A stretch of DNA of 10,945 nucleotides from CAZBJJ01 sp964492245 (GTDB taxonomy: Bacteria; Spirochaetota; Spirochaetia; Treponematales; Breznakiellaceae), in assembly GCA_964492245.1 (NCBI GenBank), contig CAZBJJ010000057.1, positions 1-10,945 of the forward strand. Reading direction: 5' to 3'. A program made the position numbers and the translations under genes. The number at the start of each line of letters is the position of its first letter. The first letter of the stretch is position 1. Below are positions 5,928 through 10,945 of the stretch, piece after piece. The notes beneath the pieces were generated by a model. That model was given only the letters and a program-made list of their open reading frames with translations, made no database searches and was not told where the DNA came from.

Positions 5928-7211
5928 TCAAGAGATATAGACGCGGGGAACGCGCCGGTGGATGCCGCAGCAAATTTCGTAGGCGATGCCGCCAATGGAG
6001 CGGGCCAGGCTGTCTGCGCTATTATAAATAGCGGCGCTATTAGCNNNNNNNNNNNNNNNNNNNNNNNNNNNNNNNNNNNNNNNNNNNNNNNNNNNNNNNN
6101 NNNNNNNNNNNNNNNNNNNNNNNNNNNNNNNNNNNNNNNNNNNNCCGACCTTACCGCCGGCACTATCAGCAGCGCCGACCTTACCGGCGGCAGCGCTGGG
6201 GGGGCCAAAGATAAGGACCCTGTCCCAGCGCTGGACGTCGCTGTGGGGGCCAAGGTCGAGCATGCATTGGTCCATGCAAATGCGGCCCACTTGGGGGTAG
6301 CTGCGCCCCTCGATGCTAAAGGAGACCTTGCCGGAGAGGCTGCGCGGAAGCCCATCGGCATAGCCTAGGGGAATGGTGGCTATGTGGGTGTCGCAGGGGG
6401 CTATCCAGGTTCTGCCATAGGATATGGCCTGGCCTTTGGCTATTTTTTTTATCGAAACCACAAAGCTTTCCAGCTCCATAACTGGCTGTACGGGAATTAT
6501 CTCGCTCATGCTGGGGATGGGGGCATAGCCATAGGCCAAAAGTCCGGGGCGCACCATGTCGAATTCTGCTTCGGGGTGAAGGACCAGGGCCCCGGAGTTG
6601 GCTATGTGGCGAATACCGGGCGAAATGCCATTGGCTTCGAGCTCCTTGCAGACGGCGGAAAAGCGGGATATCTGGGCCTTTGTCCACTGTACATCTTCGG
6701 GGGCGGTGGAGTCGGCCACCGAAAGGTGGCTGGCTAGGCCGGCAAGGCGCAAGGAGCGGGTATCTTGGATTTTTTTTGCCAGGGGCAGGGCTTCTTCGGG
6801 GCTACACCCAATGCGCCCCATGCCGGTATCCACCTTTAGATGCACCGGATATACTAGGGCCCGCTTGGCGGTTTCGACGCTTAAAAGGCTTACAAATTCC
6901 TCATCGGCAATAAGGGGGGTAAGTTCCTGCTCAATTATCTCGGGAATTTCTTCGGGCAGGGGCAGGGAGAGCAGTAAAATGGGGGCTACAATGCCGGCAC
7001 TGCGCAGTTCGCTGCCCTCTTGGACGCTTGCCACCGCCAGGAATTTGGCACCAGCTTGAATTGCCGCAATCGAACAGGATATTGCCCCATGTCCATAGGC
7101 ATCGGCCTTTACCGGAATACAAATGGTACACTGAGGTTTTATATGTTTTTTTATAGTTAAAACATTGGCCTTAAAATAGTCCAGATGAATAATTGCCCTT
7201 GTCGCTCTCAT
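5928..7211 (-). CDS. alr: Alanine racemase, interrupted by an assembly gap
   Basis: Alr is a PLP enzyme that interconverts L- and D-alanine, supplying D-Ala for peptidoglycan. The N-terminal TIM-barrel part shows the PLP lysine in VKADAYGHG (K35), KVDTGMGRIG, HIANSGA and MVRPGLLAYG. The C-terminal part has the catalytic tyrosine in SYGRTW (Y265), GYADGLPR and RICMDQCMLDLG. Beyond the gap the typical end IAYEICCGIHRRVPRVY is present in the same frame when the 100 Ns are counted. The gap falls in an Ala/Gly/Ser-rich insertion between VLIFG and the C-terminal YEI motif. Homologues normally have only about 30 residues there and no repeat. True gene length and frame across the gap are unknown. No strong Shine-Dalgarno sequence precedes the ATG. 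The gene is divergent from the lipoprotein gene at 7313. Confidence 0.93.
   Translation of the reverse strand: MRATRAIIHLDYFKANVLTIKKHIKPQCTICIPVKADAYGHGAISCSIAAIQAGAKFLAVASVQEGSELRSAGIVAPILLLSLPLPEEIPEIIEQELTPLIADEEFVSLLSVETAKRALVYPVHLKVDTGMGRIGCSPEEALPLAKKIQDTRSLRLAGLASHLSVADSTAPEDVQWTKAQISRFSAVCKELEANGISPGIRHIANSGALVLHPEAEFDMVRPGLLAYGYAPIPSMSEIIPVQPVMELESFVVSIKKIAKGQAISYGRTWIAPCDTHIATIPLGYADGLPRSLSGKVSFSIEGRSYPQVGRICMDQCMLDLGPHSDVQRWDRVLIFGPPSAAAGKVGAADSAGGKVXXXXXXXXXXXXXXXXXXXXXXXXXXXXXXXXXXANSAAIYNSADSLARSIGGIAYEICCGIHRRVPRVYIS
6045..6144. other. Assembly gap of 100 Ns
   Basis: Exactly 100 Ns is the usual placeholder for a gap of unknown size. It lies inside alr, directly next to a tandem repeat, which probably caused the assembly break. 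Confidence 0.98.
6145..6192. repeat. 30-bp tandem repeat in alr, running into the gap
   Basis: CCGACCTTACCG occurs at 6145-6156 and again at 6175-6186, a 30-bp period that keeps frame. On the coding strand it gives a ten-residue unit GKVGAADSAG followed by GKV. On the other side of the gap GCGCTATTA recurs with an 18-bp period (6016 and 6034). More units may be hidden in the gap. Confidence 0.7.
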
Positions 7212-7312
7212 GCTATTACTATGCCTTTGAAATAGGCGAAGGGCAAGACGCTTTTTTTCAAATTGTAGCTGTTAATTTTATCAATATGCCATATACTATA
7301 TACAGAGATTGT

Positions 7313-9088
7313 ATGAAAAACTTTTTTCTCATTTTATGTAGCATTTTTCTCTTTTTCGCCTGCGACAGTGCCAGCCTGTACATGGTGCGCGAAAACAATA
7401 TCGTTGTGCACACGCTGGAAGATGGCAGGCTTTTAACCGACCGCAGCCTTCTCGACTTTAAGGCAGACCTCAGCCCAGAAATTCAAGGTCTTCCCGAAGA
7501 CCAGGGCTCTATTCGTATTCAGGTTGCATTGCGCCCAATTCTGCCGGTGGGCAGTTTCCGACGCAGTGTAACGGCAAACAAAATTCTTGTTTCGGAATAT
7601 TTTTTGGGTGATGGCACAACGGCGACCTCTATTCAGGATGATGTATATACTGATGCCCCTACCGAGCTATCAGAATTTGAAGAATCGGAAAAGGCAGGGG
7701 CCGATGCCCTTAAAGAGGCCTCACTGAGCGACGAGGGCGCTGGCAGCGTGGGCGCTGGCAGCAAGGACGCTGGCGACGAGGTCTCGCCCAACGCAGAGGT
7801 CTCTAAAGAGGCCTCTAAGGAGGCCTTTAAAGAGGCCGATTACCTCGAAGAAGCTGACGAGGCCTCACCCATGGGTGAGGCGTATAGGAGTCTTTTGGCC
7901 GAGCCGCAGCAGAAAGTGGGCCTGTCCTCTTTAGATGGCCTGTTGCCAGCCTTTGCTTTACCGGAGGGTCTTGCCTCTGGCCCCTACAGCTTGGAATACG
8001 AGGTCTTCAATGGCAATGTGCTTATACATTCCAGCAAACTACGTTTTTATCTTTTGGATCTCGAAAAGTTTTCAATAGAAAGCCTTATTGCCTATCCACC
8101 CGGTCCAAATAACGATCAAATTATGCTCCCTGCCCATTCCAAGGCCCTTTTCGAACTTGCATTTTCTGCAAATAAAGAGAAGGATCCTTGGATTACCTGG
8201 ATGCTGGGCAAGGAAACCCTCGGAGCCGGGCATTATCCCCAGGGCCGATTGCTTCAGAGTATGCCAGAAGAGAGTGGGCTGTACACTTTAAAGGCCTTTT
8301 TGTACCCCGAAGATCCCAATAAATATCCCGATTTTCCCCTGCCTTTTTTGTTTCATAATTTGGCAATTGCTGTTAGCCCTGAGGTAAGGCAGGAGAACTA
8401 TCCAGAGATACAGCAGGTCGATACCGCCCTTGTCTATGCGCTTCGCGGTAGCCTAGAGTCAAATGTGCCCACTCTCGGGCCCTTGCAGGCGGTAAATGGG
8501 GGAGAGCCAATCTGGCAGCCCCTGCGCAACGACTTTGGCCTGTACACAGGCGGCAAAGAGGTCTGGCACTGTCGCCTAGGCGATGACGATGAGCGCTTGG
8601 CTCTTTGGAATGGGCCCATTCGAATCCTTTGGAATGGGGCCATCCTCGAGGATGGCAGCTTTTTTTCTGGGAGTCTAGAAGATGGAAAATTGACATTGCT
8701 CAAATGGACGCTCTCTTTTATAAGCGATTCCTTTGCCCTCATTGTCCAGCAGGCGGGAAGTGAAGAAAACACCTTCTTGTTTCTGGGCGAGACGCACATT
8801 AAAAAAGAGGAGCCCTTTTCGGTTATGCTCGACTTCGAGGCGGTACAGGAGTCCTTGTTTATTCGGCTGTCCACGGGCGAAGAGCAGGGCAATTGGCTGG
8901 CACTGCCCGATGAATCGAGGGCGGTTTCGGCTATGGAGCTTGTCTTAGGGGCTGCACCTGCGGACAGGGCCACACCGCAGGGCAGTGCGGTGGTCCATCA
9001 TATTGCCATTGCCAAGCTGGCCTCTTTTTATGAGTCCTTAAAAACTGATTCCTATATCGAAGACGAGGAAGTAATCCTGGCTTTTTAA
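7313..9088 (+). CDS. Predicted lipoprotein of unknown function with a low-complexity acidic insert
   Basis: The 591-residue product begins with a lipoprotein signal (MKNFFLILC, then LFFAC; lipidated C17), so it should be anchored in a membrane. The start at 7313 is set by this signal; the frame is open upstream to 7193, but that part overlaps alr and has no signal sense. Residues about 20-105 form a predicted beta-rich domain. Residues about 107-191 are a low-complexity Ala/Glu/Lys/Ser/Gly stretch with repeats (GAGS units, KEAS/KEAF/KEAD). The rest is a larger beta-rich domain. Its C-terminal 200 residues (VYALRGSLESN, FGLYTGG, WNGPIRILWNG) loosely resemble LamG/concanavalin-like folds; this is a weak impression. 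I do not recognise the family. It is divergent from alr and 56 bp upstream of the next lipoprotein gene, so an operon is possible. Confidence 0.85.
   Translation: MKNFFLILCSIFLFFACDSASLYMVRENNIVVHTLEDGRLLTDRSLLDFKADLSPEIQGLPEDQGSIRIQVALRPILPVGSFRRSVTANKILVSEYFLGDGTTATSIQDDVYTDAPTELSEFEESEKAGADALKEASLSDEGAGSVGAGSKDAGDEVSPNAEVSKEASKEAFKEADYLEEADEASPMGEAYRSLLAEPQQKVGLSSLDGLLPAFALPEGLASGPYSLEYEVFNGNVLIHSSKLRFYLLDLEKFSIESLIAYPPGPNNDQIMLPAHSKALFELAFSANKEKDPWITWMLGKETLGAGHYPQGRLLQSMPEESGLYTLKAFLYPEDPNKYPDFPLPFLFHNLAIAVSPEVRQENYPEIQQVDTALVYALRGSLESNVPTLGPLQAVNGGEPIWQPLRNDFGLYTGGKEVWHCRLGDDDERLALWNGPIRILWNGAILEDGSFFSGSLEDGKLTLLKWTLSFISDSFALIVQQAGSEENTFLFLGETHIKKEEPFSVMLDFEAVQESLFIRLSTGEEQGNWLALPDESRAVSAMELVLGAAPADRATPQGSAVVHHIAIAKLASFYESLKTDSYIEDEEVILAF
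7862..7881. repeat. Perfect 20-bp palindrome inside the lipoprotein gene
   Basis: GCCTCACCCA at 7862-7871 is followed directly by its exact reverse complement, with no loop, centred on CCATGG. It lies at the end of the low-complexity insert and encodes part of ASPMGEA. Confidence 0.85.
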
Positions 9089-9106
9089 ATATGGTGTTAT
9101 AGATTT

Positions 9107-9127
9107 GCAAATTCCGAAAGGAATTGC
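9107..9127 (+). other. GAAA-tetraloop hairpin between two lipoprotein genes
   Basis: AATTCC (9110-9115) and GGAATT (9120-9125) form a perfect 6-bp stem around the GNRA-type loop GAAA. Two more pairs follow beyond a bulge. No U-tract follows, so it is not a standard terminator. It ends four bases before the Shine-Dalgarno sequence of the next gene and could affect mRNA stability or translation. Confidence 0.5.
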
Positions 9128-9130
9128 CAT

Positions 9131-9137
9131 AAAGGAG
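9131..9137 (+). promoter_or_regulatory. Ribosome binding site of the second lipoprotein gene
   Basis: AAAGGAG lies 7 nt before the ATG at 9145. It is the strongest such site among the three lipoprotein genes. Confidence 0.75.
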
Positions 9138-9144
9138 AAATTAA

Positions 9145-10236
9145 ATGAAAAAAACTGCTGTTTTGCTGTTTGCTCTCGGTGTTTTTTGTCTTTCCTGTAC
9201 CTCTACGCCCAATGCGAACGAGGTTCCTTCGAATTCGTCGGCAGGCGAAAAGTCTTCTGCCAGAAGTAGGGCCGAAGAGCTTATAACGGGCACCGGTGCG
9301 AGCGCGAGCGAATCTCGCGGCGAGGCTCGCGGCACGAGCGAGGCTCGCGGCACGAGCGAAGCTCGCGGCACGAGCGAAGCTCGCGGCGAAGATAAGCAGG
9401 GGGGCAGTATTACCACTGCCACTGCCTACGAGGAGCTGCCCGAAGAAATTACGGCGGGCGAAAAGGCTTTTTTCGAAAAATGGCTCAAGCGCATGAAGTA
9501 CCTTGTTGTCTTTAAAGAGGGCAGCAGCCTGCCCGATACTCAATTGCGGGCGGTTCTGGCCAAGGCGAATCAATTGCTTTTGTCCAAGGGCTTCGATGCG
9601 GTGCAGTACGATCAGCTTTTAAAAAACATGGCCGATCAGCGCATGGCCTACGAGGCCGAAGTGGGTTCGTCGATGAGCATTATTCAATATTTGGCCCAGA
9701 AGTTGGGGGCGGATATCTATGTGGAAATTGATGCCAGTCCCAGTTCCTGGACGGAGGGGGCGCGGCACTATGGCGAGGCCAGTTTTTCGGTAAACATGTT
9801 CGATCCCTCCACGGCCGAGTTGCTTGGGGCGGTGGCCTACAAGAGCGACCGTTCGGTAAGCAGTAGTTCTCGGGACGATGCCCAGCTCAATGCGCTGGTT
9901 TTTAGTATTGGGCAGATAATGGAGCGCGTTATCCGCGATAGCGATAAGTTAATGCGGGTTCGCTATAGCAATGGTATTCGCTATCAAGTGGCTATTCAGC
10001 GTACGCCGGATTCCCGCGCTATTTCGGCTCTGCGCCGCAATCTGCGTTCGCGTTTTAGGGAAATTCGCATGGGCGATAGCGCTGCCGACCAGACCAATAT
10101 CGAGGTTTTTTATTTTGGCGACATTATGGATGTGCAGGATGCCTTGGAAATTGTCTTCGAAAGGACCGAGGGTTTTGAAAACACGTATTGGGTCTACAAT
10201 CGGGGCAAGGCTATTACTTTTAATACGGGGAATTAA
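9145..10236 (+). CDS. Predicted lipoprotein of unknown function with hexapeptide repeats
   Basis: The 363-residue product has a lipoprotein signal ending CLSC (lipidated C18). A disordered Ser/Ala/Glu-rich linker follows (about 19-95), containing the hexapeptide repeat EARGTS three times plus a partial unit. The folded part (about 95-363) begins EKAFFEKWLKRMKYLVVF. It includes an alternating strand/helix region, LGADIYVEIDASPSSW, then FSVNMFDPSTAELLGAV. That pattern recalls CsgG/LpoB/FlgT-like or DUF6175-type lipoproteins, in which a polymorphic alpha/beta domain sits behind a linker. The C-terminal part (YQVAIQRTPDSRAISALRRNLRSRF, then IEVFYFGDIMDVQDALEIVFERT) looks like a second alpha/beta domain. 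The family is not certain. The ATG is supported by AAAGGAG 7 nt upstream. It follows the previous lipoprotein gene by 56 bp. Confidence 0.88.
   Translation: MKKTAVLLFALGVFCLSCTSTPNANEVPSNSSAGEKSSARSRAEELITGTGASASESRGEARGTSEARGTSEARGTSEARGEDKQGGSITTATAYEELPEEITAGEKAFFEKWLKRMKYLVVFKEGSSLPDTQLRAVLAKANQLLLSKGFDAVQYDQLLKNMADQRMAYEAEVGSSMSIIQYLAQKLGADIYVEIDASPSSWTEGARHYGEASFSVNMFDPSTAELLGAVAYKSDRSVSSSSRDDAQLNALVFSIGQIMERVIRDSDKLMRVRYSNGIRYQVAIQRTPDSRAISALRRNLRSRFREIRMGDSAADQTNIEVFYFGDIMDVQDALEIVFERTEGFENTYWVYNRGKAITFNTGN
9322..9387 (+). repeat. 18-bp in-frame tandem repeat (EARGTS)
   Basis: Units start at 9322, 9340 and 9358, with a 12-bp partial unit at 9376; they differ only by one silent G/A change. 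A degenerate unit (ESRG) precedes at 9310. Within each unit GCTCG and CGAGC flank a five-base loop, so each copy can form a small hairpin. Copy number could vary by slippage without breaking the frame. Confidence 0.92.
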
Positions 10237-10251
10237 TAACTTCATAAATAA

Positions 10252-10279
10252 TGGAAATATTTTATATATGCGCTATACT
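10252..10279 (+). promoter_or_regulatory. Possible sigma70-type promoter upstream of the third lipoprotein gene
   Basis: TATACT (10274-10279) is a good -10 box. TGGAAA (10252-10257) matches the -35 consensus at 4 of 6 positions, with a 16-nt spacer. The surrounding 86-bp intergenic stretch is strongly AT-rich compared with its neighbours. The gene start is about 44 nt downstream of the -10 box. Confidence 0.35.
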
Positions 10280-10322
10280 CTAATATGTACGTTTATTTTT
10301 AAGTAATTTGATCGAGGTGTGT

Positions 10323-10945
10323 ATGAAAAAGAAGGTTTTGTCCATTTTGGCCCTTTGTTCTGCTTTTACCATATTTTTTGTAGCTTCCTGTTCATCGGGT
10401 ATTCAGCGTTTTGGTTCGGCCAGTCTCTCGGTGGTAGTTTGTATCTGCGTCTTATTCGCGAGGATGGCGGTGGGGGCTTATATGGTCCGCTGTCTCCTGT
10501 CAATGGCAGGGTGCAGATTGCCGATGTCGAGCCCGGCGATTACATCGACATCCTAGTGGTCCATACTACGAGGAATATCGATACGGCATTTAAGGAGCTT
10601 ACTTTTGGTAAAGAGTGGACTAGAAATGACATCGAATCAAGCTTGGCAGCAGTTATCGATGGCTATGGCAGTATCGGCTGGTCGGGCGCAAAAACACTGT
10701 CTCCCGGTTCCAACAATCTGGGCACTTTAACGCTTCGCCCACTCTGTCATACGGTAGAACCCCTTGAGCTGGATGGCGTTACTCTTACGATTGCAAACGA
10801 CACGAAGTTGCCTCGCTTTTATTCATTAGACTTTGGCGAAGATATCGTACCTGAAGAAAACATCCAACTCGGTGTTTCTGCAGGCGATGATTTAAGCTTT
10901 GAGCTATACAATGCTAAGGGTGAAATAATTGATAAAGGAGACAGT
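10323..10945 (+). CDS. Predicted lipoprotein gene, frameshifted and cut by the window end
   Basis: The start gives a clear lipoprotein signal, MKKKVLSILALC, followed by FFVASC (lipidated C23), after GAGG at 10314-10317. The starting frame continues as SSGIQRFGSASLSV, then turns into implausible Cys/Met-rich sequence and stops at 10556. From 10433 the frame two bases over is open for 171 codons to the window end. It reads GGSLYLRLIRED, then YGPLSPVNGRVQIADVEPGDYIDILVV, and looks like a beta-rich secreted domain. The two halves join at about 10430-10433 if one base, probably a G, is missing. This may be a sequencing error, a real pseudogene or, less likely, programmed frameshifting. The function is unknown. 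Confidence 0.75.

Noticed and set aside
5897..6361. Long N-terminal extension of the thioredoxin-fold frame across the gap
   Set aside because: It overlaps the alr coding sequence in another frame, includes the Ns and has Ala/Pro/Ser-rich shadow composition.
7263..7297. Possible promoter for the first lipoprotein gene (TTGTAG and TATACT)
   Set aside because: The spacing is 23 nt, too long for a standard promoter, and a start from TATACT would leave a leader of under 10 nt.
9304..9387. CRISPR array at the short tandem repeats
   Set aside because: The units are 18 bp, directly adjacent with no spacers, and lie in frame inside a gene.
9141..9422. Antisense open frame with RASLVP repeats opposite the second lipoprotein gene
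   Set aside because: An 18-bp repeat without stops stays open in several frames. The sense frame has the signal peptide, ribosome binding site and a folded domain.

Overview
The window looks like a chromosomal piece from a host-associated or anaerobic spirochaete, most likely Treponema-like. The reasons are several predicted lipoproteins with loose, spirochaete-style lipoboxes (FFAC, CLSC, VASC), an exported SUMF1-domain protein, a LysM/M23 envelope peptidase and a cellobiose phosphorylase. This assignment is inference; there is no rRNA or other phylogenetic marker here. The sequence is a draft assembly with a 100-N gap inside one gene.

Layout: (1) 57-1073, minus: membrane-anchored LysM-LysM-M23 peptidoglycan peptidase. 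(2) 1266-1886, plus: 23S rRNA 2'-O-methyltransferase RlmE, divergent from the peptidase, with a TTG start. (3) 2026-4476, plus: GH94 cellobiose phosphorylase, followed after 41 bp by a secreted SUMF1/FGE-fold protein (4518-5468). (4) 5567-5896 and 5928-7211, both minus: a small Cys-rich thioredoxin-fold protein downstream of alanine racemase, whose 3' part holds the gap inside a tandem repeat. (5) 7313-10945, plus: three successive predicted lipoprotein genes of unknown function, the last frameshifted and cut by the window edge.

The most unusual structure is a family of short palindromic intergenic repeats. Four right arms of about 22 bp share the core GGTGCAGGCTTTGGGG (at 33-54, 1217-1238, 1990-2011 and 5548-5569). 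Two copies are complete, 104-112 bp long, with inverted arms ending in TAGTGCACC. They look like MITE or Correia-type elements. One forms the leader of the phosphorylase gene next to its ribosome binding site. Another lies between two convergent genes and supplies the stop codon of both. Other oddities are in-frame minisatellites in two genes, a perfect 20-bp palindrome in a low-complexity coding insert, and a SUMF1 protein lacking the catalytic cysteines of true formylglycine-generating enzymes.

Functionally, the window combines cell-wall turnover and precursor supply (M23 peptidase, D-alanine from Alr), ribosome maturation (RlmE), energy-saving cellobiose use (GH94) and surface lipoproteins. 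Apart from the alr-thioredoxin pair, possibly the GH94-SUMF1 pair, and the lipoprotein run, the genes do not appear to form one pathway. I found no CRISPR, tRNA, rRNA, phage or transposase genes, and I cannot claim a complete new system.
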